Shown: in pieces, positions 11,284-22,429 of the stretch
Position numbering within the stretch: position 1 is the first letter of the stretch
Layout: each line of letters starts with the position of its first letter
Assembly: GCA_002197995.1 (NCBI GenBank)
Contig: NGZR01000002.1
Coordinates: 8,928,001 to 8,992,000 of the forward strand
Direction: 5' to 3'
Source of the DNA: Gaeumannomyces sp. JS-464
Taxonomy: Eukaryota > Ascomycota > Sordariomycetes > Magnaporthales > Magnaporthaceae
DNA length: 64,000 nt
The notes under the pieces: generated by a model
Told to the model about the DNA's origin: nothing
Database searches by the model: none
The model's input: only the letters and a program-made list of their open reading frames with translations
Program-made: the position numbers and the translations under genes

Positions 11284-12589
11284 TGCATTATAGCTTTTAA
11301 AAACAAAACTCCCCGTTTTTTTCGCGGCGGCGCGCGCGGTAATGCGCGCGGCGGCTATAACGGTAGCGGTAGTGGTGGCGGCTTTGCGTTTGCTTCTCTT
11401 CGTGGCGATCGTAACGAGCACCCATTTTCCAGCTTTAACGATAACGATAACTTCGAAGCCGGCGTTGCTCCGAACCCCCGCGTTAAAGCTATAAGTGCGG
11501 TTTTGCACCGCTTCGTTCCTTATTTTTTTGCTAATTTCTTTTTTTTTTTCTTTTAACTTTACCGTTTATACCATTAAAAGGAGTATAAAACGGCGATCGT
11601 TATTTTTCCGGGTTACATTTTTTACAATTCGATAATGTATATTTCCCGTATCGTTCCTTTTTTTATCCCGCTTCGCTAACTTTTTAAGCCTATTTGCAAA
11701 ATTTGTATTAATTGCATCCAGCGTTTCGCTAACGGTATCGATAATGCCGGCGCCGTTCGGAAATGCTATTATAAAGCTTATATATTTTTATTTGCTCCGC
11801 TTTTTTCCTTATTCGGTTTCGGTTGTGCTAATTTATATTTTTAACTTTTCGCGTTTTAACTTATGTGGGGTACGCCTTTTCGCGCGATATTTGCGTTTAA
11901 ATTTGTTATTTTTTTTCCTTTTTTTTTATTGCTTTTTTTTATTGCTAACTTATCGGTTCCGCTTTGGTAACCTCCCGCTAGCATTAAAAATTAGGTTTAT
12001 AACGTTTTCCGTGCTTATTAGCGCTACATCCAATCCTTTTTTAAAACTGCTGCCGATTTAAAAAATGTTTTAGCGGAAGTCGTTTATGCCGTTAAAATTT
12101 ATAGCGGTTTTATTCCGGTGTTATATGCTTTATTACTAATGCTTTTTTCCAACTTCGTTATACCACTTTAAAGCACGTTATCGCCGGCTACGTCCGATTT
12201 GCGAAAAACATCGGAAAGCGGTTCGGCGTCCCTTTTGGTGCTGGGTTTTCGCGTTCGTTCTTTTCCAGCTTAAAAAGCGCTTTTGCTATTATAACTGCAT
12301 TTGGTAGCTCGGGTTTCGTTCGCTCCTTTTCCGGCAATATGGTGCTTTTAGCGTAAGCTATATCGGGTTAGGCTTTTAAAATTATCAATGCGTAAAATTC
12401 GTTTAACCGCATTCGAATAAAAGCGTTAGTTTTAAAGCGGGCTAAAATACGGGTTTATCGATATTTCCTTTTATATCGCTATTTTCTTCCGGTTCGCTAA
12501 CCTTTTTATGTTTGCTAAATGTCCTTCGTACAAAATCCTTTTAACTTTATTTTTAATTCGATTTTAACTAAATATCGGAAGGATATTAT
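11284..12589 (-). other. 1.3-kb segment in LINE copy 2 absent from copy 1
   Basis: Copy 1 goes directly from the position equivalent to 11283 to that equivalent to 12590 (junction near 8727), so either copy 1 lost or copy 2 gained about 1305 bp. The segment lies downstream of the recognised ORF2 end. It contains a GC-richer patch (11330-11510) with CG-rich simple sequence (GGCGGCGCGCGCGGT, 11327-11341) and an open minus-strand stretch rich in Ala, Thr and Lys. I recognise no domain and see no obvious flanking duplication or terminal repeats. Confidence 0.7.
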
Positions 12590-12749
12590 TAACGAAATGT
12601 CGAAAAAAATAAGTAAAAATAAAAATAATTAGCTTAATCGGTTTTTTTCCGGTTACGGCTCGCATATGGGGTATTAACGTCGGTTTACTTTTTTTTTCCC
12701 TCGTTTTTTAGTAAGGTATTTTCGTTTAACGTTTTATAATTATTTATAA

Positions 12750-15700
12750 TTCGGTTTTTTTTTAATTTGGTAACGTTTTTTTTTTTCCTTTTTTTTTGCA
12801 CGTTTTCCTTCCACCTTTTTCGCTGTTTTAAAATCCATTAATTTTCCAATTTTAAACATTATACGTGCTGCTTTTTTAAATAATATGTTTTTTATTTTTT
12901 ATAATTCGAAATATGCTTTTCGGCTGTTCGCTTATGCTATCCCGGTGCCATTCCGCTATTTATCCCAGCGGGTGCATTAGGTTAACACGTGCTATGCTAT
13001 TTCCTTTTATCCGCTACCGCATTCGCATAACGGCGTTACCGCGTCGGGCACGTTTTTACTAAATAAAAAAGCATTTAAACTAAGCTTTTCCGTTTTAATT
13101 TAAATTGCTACTAAGTTATATGCTTTTAGCATTTCTTCGTAATATTTAACCATTTTCTCCGTAAATAAAAGGTTATTCGCTAAGCACGCGGTTTTATACC
13201 AGTTCGTTTTTTTTACCGTTTCCGTTAAATTAGCAACTTTTAACTTCCATTTTATTATTACGTTAAAGTTCCAGCGTTTCGCGTGTTTATATTTAAACTT
13301 CTTTTCGTTTCCGCGGGGGATTAGTTTGCGTTTCGGTTCCGAGGTTATTTTAAATCGGTTCCAGCGTTCCGCTTATCCCTTTTTTATTTAACCGTTTTAA
13401 AGGTATAGTTTTTTGCTTCGTTCCCGGTACTTTAACCTTTTAAATCGGCCCGTTACCTTCGTTATCGCCTCGTTAATCCGCTATATCATTCTAATTTCCA
13501 GCCATTTATTTTTTATATTAATTACCCTTTCGTTTAAATACAAATTTAAAAGTAGCACGTAGGTTTTTATTTTTAAATAAGCTAATAACGTCGTTTTATA
13601 TATTCCGGCTACCATTTTAAAATATGCTCGCTATTTTTTCGCTAACTTTTTGGCCGCGCTTTCGGACCGGCCCCGTGGTTTAATTGGAAGGTGGTATATT
13701 ACGGCTCCATATGCCATCGCGCTTTTACATACTACTACGTATAATTATTTCGCTTTAACGAAGCTGCTTTTCCACGTTACCGCTACGAGTTTTATTATCG
13801 CTAATTATTGTTTTTCCTGTTTGCCTTTCGCTTATTTGGTATAAATTTTAAAATTTAATTTGTAATCCAGTTAAACTCCGAGGAATTTCGTTGTTAGCGA
13901 TAGTTATACGTGGGTAGCTCCGGTGCAAACCCGGGTTTGGTTTAAAGCTTTAGTAAAATGCAATAGCTCGGTTTTTAATGCGTTAAATGTTATTTTTGTT
14001 ATTTTTGCCTACGTTTGGCATACGTTCCAAGCTTTTTCCAATAGTTGTGCCGTTTCCGCTATAATACCTTTTATTGCTAAAAGGTTAATATCGTCGGCGA
14101 AGCCGACCACCGTTATTTTTAGGATTTTTTCCAGCTTATTGTATAATAACGCGATATAAAGGATAAATAATATAAATAATAGTGGTAATTTTTGCGAAAC
14201 TTTTGCAATTATTAATATTAGCGTTAACGTATTTCCGTCGAACCGAAACCGGGCCGTTTTATTTATAAGCCAGCTTTTAATTCATTTAATTATTTTTGGT
14301 AAAAATTCCTACTTTCGTATTATATCGAACAGTTTAATATAGTTAATATTATCGAATGCCTTTAATAGGTCGAATTGCAATAGCGAAATTATAACGTCGT
14401 AATTCCACGCCGTTATTACTATATTTATTACTTGTTTAATAGCGAATTCGGTATTGCGTTTTTTTTATTACCCATTTATTTTTCCGGTAGGAATCCCTTT
14501 TTTTCCGCTTCGTTAGCGATTCGTTTTCCTATTATAACTTTTATAATTTTGGAAATGAACGAAAAAAGTGCGATCGGTTTCCATTTTTCCGCTATTTTTT
14601 TATTTTTTATACTTTTACCTAGCTTTAATAGCATTACTGTAAGTGCGTTTCGAAAACGCTTCGGAAAATATTCGAAGTCGAAACTGGCGTTAGCTATTTT
14701 AAATATAGCTTTTTAATAAAGTTCGCCGTATGCTTTTAAAAGTCCGTTTAATAAGTTATCCGCTTCCGGGGCTTTTTAATTTTGCGTTTTTTTAAGGCCG
14801 TTAATACGTCGCCGCTTTCCGGGTCCATTATATGTTTTATTAAAAACGCGTGGTAAAACGTGTCGTCGTTAAACGTAGTGTTTATAATATCGGTTTCCGG
14901 GCTAAGGTAAAACTTAGCCGTTAAAGCTATTACTTTATTTGCGTAAGTATTAGCTGGTTCCTAATTGCCGTTTTTTAATCGGTGCAAATCCGGTAGTTTG
15001 GTTGGATTTCGTTTTTTATAACGTCGTAATTTCGCTTACCGTTTTACGTTTTAAAAAGTGGCTTTTTTTCTCTTTATTTTTAATATATTTTTAATAACTT
15101 TTTAATATTTAAGCCGTTTTCCTTTTTTCCTTTATAAAAGCTTTATTCGCTGTTTTTAATTCGTTATAGTTATTTTGTGTTTTTAATTTCGTATATGCAC
15201 GTCGGCACTTTTTCGTTTTTTTAACAAGTTTAATAAATTTTAAATTTTAATACGGTGCTAGTTTAAAACTGGTTAATATTTTCCTTTTTAGTGCGTTAGC
15301 GATTAAAATTAGCTGGTTTATTAATATATTTATTTAGTTATCGATATTTTTCGGTATTTCTATATTTTTAATTTCGATATGCTGTATAGCTAATTGCAAT
15401 GCCCTTTTTTGGTCGTTTTTATATTAGTATTTATTTTTTTCCACCCTTATTTTTCGGCGGTTTTTTGCCGGAACGGCTCCGCTTCGGTGTTAATTAAAAT
15501 TACTTAAAAATGGTAATCCAATTTTTTTATTTTCGTCGTTTTTACTTTCGTATTTTACGGCTAACGCGTCGAATACTTATGTATAATCGATTGTGTTTTT
15601 TCGTTCGCTAAATCTTTTTTTCGTTACCTTTTTATAAAGTATTGCAAATTCGAATTTCCACCGGTGCGTTAGCGATAATAATACGTTTGTTTTTTCGTTT

Positions 15701-16110
15701 CGTTTATTATAAACGTTTTACATAAAATAATGCATATTAAAATCCCTTATAAATACGGCGTGGTATTATAACGGCTGCGTTTCGATTTTTATTAATAGCG
15801 TGTGCCACTTTCCTAATGCTTTTAAATCCGGCGAATATATCGAGTAAATATCGATTTTTCCCAATAAGGTTTGCAGTATTACTGCTGCCTAATCGTATTC
15901 GTTTCGGCTTTTTTACAATGCGGGGTTTAGCCGTTAATAAACGTATAATGCTGCGTTTAAACGGTTGTCGGTTTGGTAATAAACCATTTCGTATTTGCAC
16001 TTTGCTAATTTTTTTAGGTTTTTATATCGGTCCAATTCCGGCTTTTATATAGCTATTATATCGTATTTTTTCCTGCTAAATAGCGAAATATTTTTTTTTT
16101 TGCTCCCTTT
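12750..16110 (-). pseudogene. LINE copy 2 ORF2: endonuclease, reverse transcriptase, RNase H
   Basis: The minus-strand translation starting near 16100 reads YDIIAI and then, further on, VYYQTDNRLNAALYVY, IYSIYSPDLKALGKWH and a VFIRDFNMHYFM-like block (about 15770-15720). These are the hallmarks of the EEP/APE-type endonuclease of fungal LINEs; it nicks target DNA to prime reverse transcription. RT follows, with FADD at 14090-14101 intact, then the linker that is open in both copies, and finally a CxCGxG...HVLxxC-like cluster (about 13040-12960) typical after RNase H. Stops at former Trp/Gln codons inactivate the frame. Confidence 0.83.
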
Positions 16111-16249
16111 TTTTATGTTTTAATATAATATCGAAATTACCATACGGGTTTTTTTAAGCCTTTTAATGCGTCTTACGGGCTAATGCTATTTATTATCGGT
16201 AGCGGTTCGAAAAAAGGGGGAAAGCGGGGGGGGGTTTGTCGAAGCCGTT

Positions 16250-17792
16250 ATTTTTTCGGCTTTTTCGCGTATTTGCTCGTTTATAATAACGGGGGGTTTA
16301 GCTAGCGAAAAGCTCGTTTTAAAAGCGAAATGTGTTATAAGTAAAAAAAGGCGGCCGTATATCGGTTCGGCTTTTAAATAATTGTAAATTTTTGCGAAAT
16401 TTGCCGACTAGTCGGCGTTTTAAAATCCGGGTCGGTAAGTTATTATCCGAATTTAAATTATTCCTTCGTTTTTTGCTAAAGCTCGTTAGCTTTCCGGTTC
16501 CGAAAAGTTAGCAGGTTTGGAAAATAAGGAAAATAACGTTTTTTATTAGTTTATAAACTGCGCTTTTTAACATAAACCTTTTCGGTCGGTTTAATATACT
16601 TCTTTTGCTTTTTTTATAACGCGTTATACTATTTCGCATTTTTAATAAAAAGCTGGGTATGGTTTATTACAATTTATACATTTGGGTATAGCTTTTTAAT
16701 ATTAATAATAGGCGTCGTATTGGTATTTTCCTTTTTAATGTTTCGGTTTTTCGTAATGCGGGCACCGGCTCGGTTTAATGCAAAACTTTTAACGGTATCC
16801 CCATTTAAAGCAATTATAGTATTAGTTAGTTTTAACGTTTAATGTAAACGGCTCGCAATTATAAATTACTGCTTTTATTACGAGTTTTCGTTCGTATGCT
16901 TAATTCGCTGCCGTTACCGTTTTAATATGGGCTAATACTATGGCATATTCGTAAAAAGTCCGGGCCGGCTATACGTATATGGATTTAACTTTTACGTTTC
17001 GGTTTTCGGCGTTTAAACTTTTAACAAATGTGTTTAGGTTTTTTAAAAATGCTTTTTATTTAAAACTTCGAATTACCACGTCGTATGTTCGCACCCGGAT
17101 CGTTATTTAATCGCCGAATACTTTTTTCACCTAATCGTTTTTTTTTTATATTCCTTTGCGTTTGCTTAAAAGCATATTATTACGTTTCCGCTCCGGAATC
17201 GTTTCGTTGCCCGTATTATCGTATTTAGTTGGTTATTTAACGTTTGTAAAGTGTTTATTATTAATCGCTTTTTAATTGCTTTTAGGGGTTTTCCTACGTT
17301 TACGACAATTTTTCGTTCGACTTTTAACGGTATAAATCGGGGTGGGGGTTACGCCGTATTCGGGTACTATTAGCGTGGTTAAATCGACTCGGTTTCGCCC
17401 GGCATTCGGGCCGGCAAACCCGTAGCCAATGCAATAGCATAAGACTTTTTAATATTAATTAATGCTTTTTTAACTTCCTTAAATATTTTTGCTTTAAGCT
17501 TTTACAGCGTGTCGTTAATTACTGGTCCTTTTACGGCGGTTTCGCGCTAGCGAGCCGCTTTCGCGTCGATCTTTCGCTTCGTTCACTTCGACACCAGTTG
17601 CAAAACTTCCAGCAATTTTCCATTAAATATAAAAGGCTTTAGCTTATTAATAATCTTTTTTTTTCTTTTATTTTGGCGGCTGCGCGCCAGTTTCGTATCG
17701 GTGTCGCTGCTTCCCCGCGTATCCGAAAACGCGTTAGGAGGATTTACCGTCGTGGCGTGCCGATTAGCCGCAAGCTTAAAATCGATCGCCAT
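16250..17792 (-). pseudogene. LINE copy 2 ORF1, Gag-like with Cys/His knuckle
   Basis: At the expected place upstream of ORF2, the minus strand near 16685-16640 reads a C-X2-C-X3-Y-X6-C knuckle with a stop in the spacer (CINCNKPYPAFY, then a stop and KC). This corresponds to the ORF1 knuckle of fungal LINEs, with His changed to Tyr. Near 17792-17583 a 69-codon open stretch lies at the start of the presumed ORF1. The ORF1 product binds element RNA. Boundaries are approximate. Confidence 0.65.
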
Positions 17793-17939
17793 TAATTTTT
17801 AACCCGCGCCGTTAGCGCGCGCACGATGCGGCATTAATCCGGGGTCGAATCGGCTGCGAAGGGTTCGATTTTAGCGTTAAAATTGGATTATTTAAAAGGG
17901 CTAACCGGCTACGCGTTTTCAAAGTCGCAGCAGCTATTT

Positions 17940-17955
17940 TTTTTGCGATTATTTA
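17940..17955. repeat. Right target-site duplication of LINE copy 2
   Basis: Exact repeat of 10526-10541. The gypsy-1 RNase H frame resumes directly after it. Confidence 0.88.
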
Positions 17956-18120
17956 AACATTTGAAAAACAACGCTTATATTTATGCGAAATTAAACATTA
18001 AATAACAATATATATAAATATAAAAACTTATTACATTTTCTTACTAGCAAAAATTTAAACAAACGGCAAATTTAATAAAGCGAGTTTTTTTAAAATTACG
18101 ATATTCGGATCGAATACCGA
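17956..18120 (+). pseudogene. gypsy-1 RNase H, second fragment
   Basis: The plus-strand translation reads KNLLHFLTSKNLNKRQI and then two stops and SE (18026-18085). This is the Gypsy RNase H/connection motif in which intact copies read DHKNL...T..LNRRQ.RW.E. It continues the fragment ending at 10525 once LINE copy 2 is removed. Confidence 0.82.
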
Positions 18121-18399
18121 AAAGGATTAAAAAACGAACGGGCGAATGCTTTTAACCGCTAACCGAATTATAAGTCGTTATATTAAAACAAACTTGTATA
18201 ATTTTAGCCGAAAGGTTAAATAAATTTTTAATCCCGGCATAACGAACGTTAGCTAAAATAAACAAACAAATAAAATAAACTTTAAAAAAATCTAACAAAT
18301 TTATAAACAACCGGTTTATAAACATTAAAAGGTAATTAAAACTTAAAAACGATTTTAATAGCACTATAAATTTATAAAAACCCGGGCCGAAATGCACTA

Positions 18400-19370
18400 A
18401 GTAATAAAAATTATAAAAGTTGCGTAAAAAACAAAACCAGCAAATAAAAACTTTATAAGCTATTATAACTTTTACAAATACTTAGCGAGGCATAGTAAAA
18501 AGTTATTATAAACTTTGTTATTAAATTACTTAAATTACAAAAACTTATAACGAACGTTTAATATAATAATATCCTAATAGTGGTAAATAAGCTTACTAAA
18601 TACGCTTTATTCTTACCATATAAAAAAAATAACAGCGTTAAAAAAGTAGCATGTGTTTTTATCAGGAACGTAATAGCGGAATACGAAACGTTAAACCGTT
18701 TAATTTCGGATAAAAATAAACTATTTACAATTAAATTTTAAAAAAAACTTATAATTAGTTTAAAAGCAAAACATTTTTTATTAACAGCTTATTATTTTTA
18801 AACGAATAAGCACATAAAACGAACAAACTTTATAAAACAATATTTACGTTATTACGTTAATTATAAACAAAATAACTAAATAAAATTATTTTTTATAACA
18901 TAATTCGCGTATAACAACTCGGTATACGAAAATATAAAAACTACGCCGTTTTATGCAAATTTAAGTTTACGCTAACAACGTACGGAAAACCTAAAGCAAA
19001 AAAACGTGCTTTTATAACGGAACTATAAATAAAAGAATTTACTAAATTACTTAAACAATTTTAAACGAAGCTCGAAAAGCTATAATTACGCATATCCACT
19101 TAAATTAATAATAAAAAAATCGAAAACCCGATTTTTAAAAAAGGGAATAGCGTTTATCTTTTTTAACGCAATGTTAAAACAAAACAATTAAATAATAAAT
19201 TAAACTATAAAAAATTGGAATTTTTTAAAATAATACGGAAAATTTTAAACGTTAATTACAAAATTTAATTACTATTAATTATAAAATCCCACCCGGTTTT
19301 TCACGTTTCCTTATTCGAGCTAGCACTATTTAGCATAAAAAGCAACGAGTAAATAAAAATCGATTTAAAA
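18400..19370 (+). pseudogene. gypsy-1 integrase core
   Basis: This lies between RNase H and the chromodomain. Near 18580-18640 the translation reads a segment ending in LLNTLYSYHIKK-like residues, which matches the integrase stretch where intact copies have a V-D-R-L-T-K motif followed by His. A later segment (18960-19080) with YGKPKAKKRAFITEL matches the C-terminal integrase region. The enzyme would insert element DNA into chromatin. Stops are frequent and the DDE residues cannot all be assigned. Confidence 0.6.
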
Positions 19371-19375
19371 TAACA

Positions 19376-19530
19376 ATATAAAAATTAAAAAAATCCTGGA
19401 CAAAAACGTAAATAACGAAATTAAGCACTATTTAATTAAATGGGTAAAATATAAGGTCGAAAAAAGCATTTAAAAAGGAAAAGCCAATTTTAAAAAAGCA
19501 CCAAAAGCTTTTAAAAAGTATTAACGAAAG
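19376..19530 (+). pseudogene. gypsy-1 chromodomain
   Basis: The translation reads IKKILDKNVNN, then HYLIKWVKYKVEKSI, a stop, and finally KANFKKAPKAFKKY. This is the chromodomain pattern at the integrase C terminus of chromoviruses: E-x-I-L-D, then Y-L-V-K-W-x-G-Y, then T-W-E. The Trp of the T-W-E motif is the stop. Such domains bind methylated histone H3 and direct insertion to heterochromatin, consistent with the nested repeats here. Confidence 0.85.
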
Positions 19531-19559
19531 GCTTTAAAAAAGAAATTAACTTTTATACC

Positions 19560-20285
19560 AAAATTTAAACTTAAACTCAAAACGCTTACGTTAAAATAAA
19601 GTACTAAAACAAGTAAAATTAAAAGATTCGGATTGTAAGTAACCCCGAAATCGGCCCAGCTCGAAAATAACGAAAGAAGCTCGGGAAAAAGCGAATTAAA
19701 AAATACGGTGGGAGCTTATTTAACCTCCTTCCCGCTTTTCCCCGCTTTATTCGTTTTAACACCTTTATAACGTTAATACCGCGCCGAATCGCGCGCATTT
19801 TGTTTTCGAACCACATTTTTTTTATGTTTTTAAACGCTTAATATAAACATTAAAAGCTAAAAGCTCCCGTTTTACGGTACGACGCTTTTCCTTTTTTGCT
19901 TTTAATTTAGTTTTTAATTTTGCGTATTGCTTTCCGATTTTTCGGAGTTAAACGAAAGCAAAGCCTAAAATGTCGCAATTTAAACGGTTTTAACTAAAGC
20001 ATTCCACGCATTAAAACAAATCCTAAAAAAAGGCTTTACACTTTTCGCGCTTTAAAACCTCGTAATAAAAAAAACAAAAAGGCATTTTAATAGGAAAAGA
20101 AAAACTTAAGCAAGTAAGTTTTTACGTTAAAAGGTTTTTTTAACAAAAGGACGTTTTCGCACTTAACCGAACATTTTATTAGTTTAAAGAAAAAGGGAAA
20201 TGGTAAAAAAGGAAAGTATTTACCAATTAATAAAAAGCGGGGCAATAAGGTATAACTAAAAAAATTAAGCTTAAAAAGGGAAACC
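19560..20285 (+). other. gypsy-1 region between chromodomain and 3' LTR
   Basis: About 0.7 kb with no recognised domain. The short open stretch 19619-19816 on the minus strand is a shadow. A purine-rich AAAAAGGGAAA at 20273-20283 immediately before the LTR is a good polypurine tract candidate. Confidence 0.5.
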
Positions 20286-20622
20286 TAATATTACGACCAG
20301 TATGTAAACCCTTTTAAAACGTAAAGTAAAAAGGGCTTTAAATGGTGTTTTTACCCCGCGCGCGCTAAAAATAAAAGTTACGTAACTAAATAAAGTTACG
20401 TAAATTAAAAAGGATTTGTAAATTTGTAAAAACTTTAAATAAAGTAACAAATTTAAAAAAGATTTGTGCATTTGTAAAAACTTTAAACAAAGCTACAAAT
20501 CCAAAAACTAGTAAAGGTAAAAAGGATCGTATGTATATAAAGGAAGGATTTCCTACTGTCCTAAATAGTTTTAACTAAAACCTCGGCATTAGTTAACCTA
20601 AGTTAGTTTTAAAGCACTTTGT
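20286..20622 (+). repeat. gypsy-1 3' LTR
   Basis: It aligns with 1821-2254 by transitions only over most of its length, including the shared blocks TTTTACCCCGCGCGCG and AGTTACGTAA. It has two rather than four 48-bp internal units (cores at 20426 and 20474). Confidence 0.82.
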
Positions 20623-22215
20623 AAAAATATAGGGTTTTAATTAAAGCGTGTTTACGTTAATTACAGTAGCTAACAGGGTTACGTTTAGTTAGTACGGGTT
20701 TTATTAAGCATTACAAGTAGTGCTGGCAAGGCTTTAAACTTAATAGGTGGTATAAGCTTGTATTACAAAAAGGGGGCGCTAACAGTCGCCTTTTTTATAT
20801 ACCTTCCGACATCGATCCCGCGGGCCCCCCGCCTAAAAGGGTTCCGGTACCGCACGCGATTTTCTAAAAAATTATGTTATATAGGGAAATTAAAAAATCG
20901 ACCTACGGCTACCAAAGCCATTTTTACGTTAGGCTTTTAAATTTAACTTGTGCGTTTTCCACCCCTGCCTCGACGCGTGCAAAGTAGGTAAATTAAGTAG
21001 CTTTACAGCGGTTAACTTAAGCGTTATAACACGTTATAGGCCGACCTTGTGCACAAATTTACAAAAGTATAAGGTAGATAATACAAGGTAAGCAGTGCGT
21101 GGTAGGTAGGGTTTATGCACTTAACTTTAGCTAAATACATTAGTTCTTTTTAACACATTAAACGTTTCTCCGCCTTTTATTTGCAAATCCCACGGTTTGC
21201 ACGCGTTCGGTATTCGACTTTTACCGATTTTGATACCCCGACGTGCATTAAAACCTTTAAGCGTTATATAAATACAAAGCGGCTTATAAAAAAAGGGAGG
21301 TTAACGGATATAAGCTTGCCGCGGCCCTCGTGCGGGCTTTTAACAAACTGGAAATCGTGTTTAAAACTTTTAACCCGCCCGATTTCTTTAGCGAAACCCC
21401 AAAACTACTACCACTTTTGCCGGCGTTATTTGGGCATACGAAAAAGCCGTCCTTTTTTTTAAGTTAACCCGTATTGATTTTAAATCGACGTTATTTATAA
21501 AACCAACCGTAATAATATGCACCTTTTTACGGCTGTAATTTTAACTAACGAGCGCATAACGGTGCCGGCTTTTAAAGGTTAATAAATAACGAAACGGAAA
21601 AAACCTTTTTTTAACTTTTTAGTGCTTTTCGCGATTTTTTAACCTTTTTTTAAATACCCGCTTTTAAAATCGCTTTAACGGACTTCGACTTTCGTATACG
21701 CACAGCTTTTTAAACGCGTTTTCCCTTTGCAAAAATGCAACTTTGCGTTTATTATGTTAATAACGACGTCGTTTTTTAAATTAAAAAAAATGGAATAAAA
21801 TTGCAACCGCGAAAGCTTTTAAAAAGTCGCTCGATTCGAATCCTAAAAGCGAGGCTTACATGGAGTTAAAAGCCGGCCTTAACGAGGTTAACGAAAGCCA
21901 GCCCGATAAGGCTAACGAAAAAAATATCCGTGCTTTAATAACGGTTATTAACGGATTAAATTTGCCTAAAGGTTAAATGCTTATTAGCACGACTTTAACA
22001 AGGTTCCTTATACCCGGGCCGGCTTTTTTACCTTTTAACAGCACGTCGTTTATGCCAAAAACCGTTAAGCGTATAAAACCGCTATAAACCGGTTTATAAA
22101 AACGTTTTTTTTTAAATAAACGAGCTTAATTAACTATTCGCAATAAACCGTTTAGCCTTCCCGACGGTAATAAGGTTGTTATTATACCAAATTCAACTTT
22201 AATTAAAGCGTAATT
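20623..22215. other. RIP-degraded repeat DNA, unassigned
   Basis: AT-rich with scattered GC-richer islands (20800-20850, 20950-21000, 21290-21330). Open stretches at 20758-20940 and 21181-21462 on the plus strand show no family resemblance I can name. This is probably another decayed element between gypsy-1 and gypsy-2. Confidence 0.4.
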
Positions 22216-22428
22216 ATGTTACGGGGTAAGCCGAAAGCTTGTACGAAGTGATTACGATAACCGTAAACGGTAATTAAAAGTTAAAAGCCTATATTGCTAT
22301 AAGGTAAATATAACAATTTCAGCTTGTTCCGGCAATTTAAAAATTGCTTTTTACAAGCTGCTTAAGTAGCGTCGCCCTTTTAAACCCCTTATCACGTGCT
22401 TAAAGTGCTTTAGGTTTCCACGTAACTC
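22216..22428 (-). repeat. gypsy-2 candidate 3' LTR
   Basis: Begins TGTTACGGGGTAAGCC on the plus strand and could end at CCACGTAACT (22419-22428). Read on the minus strand it would run from GTTACGTGG to CCCCGTAACA, near-palindromic ends like those of many fungal Gypsy LTRs. Its first 112 bases recur at 30964-31075. Confidence 0.55.
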
Positions 22429-22429
22429 G

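Larger units (their letters stand above)
10542..17939 (-). mobile_element. Near full-length Tad/I-type LINE (LINE copy 2), RIP-mutated
   Basis: A 7.4-kb minus-strand non-LTR element with a perfect 16-bp target duplication. From high to low coordinates it has a 5' region with scattered GC-rich patches (17.5-17.9 kb), ORF1 with Gag-type Cys/His knuckles (about 17.8-16.25 kb), and ORF2. ORF2 contains an endonuclease/exonuclease/phosphatase domain (about 16.1-15.4 kb), reverse transcriptase (FADD at 14090-14101), and an RNase H and Cys/His region to about 12.75 kb. A long 3' region ends at 10542 with a (TAAA)-like tail. It splits gypsy-1 RNase H. The 3' 1.1 kb and the RT-RNase H part match copy 1, differing mainly by transitions. 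Confidence 0.88.
1821..20622 (+). mobile_element. Ty3/Gypsy chromovirus (gypsy-1), RIP-mutated, with three nested insertions
   Basis: An LTR retrotransposon with two recognisable LTRs (about 1821-2254 and 20286-20622). Internally, in order on the plus strand, it has Gag with a CCHC knuckle (3309-3350), reverse transcriptase with the catalytic box at 7506-7517, RNase H split across the LINE insertions, an integrase core near 18.5-19.1 kb and a chromodomain at about 19376-19530. RT before RNase H before integrase, plus the C-terminal chromodomain, is the Gypsy/chromovirus order. A pogo element and two LINEs interrupt it. Removing them with one copy of each target duplication leaves about 7.08 kb. 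Every domain carries stops, so the element is dead. A purine-rich tract (near 20273-20283) just before the 3' LTR fits a polypurine tract. LTR ends are set by aligning the two copies and are good to a few bases. Confidence 0.88.
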
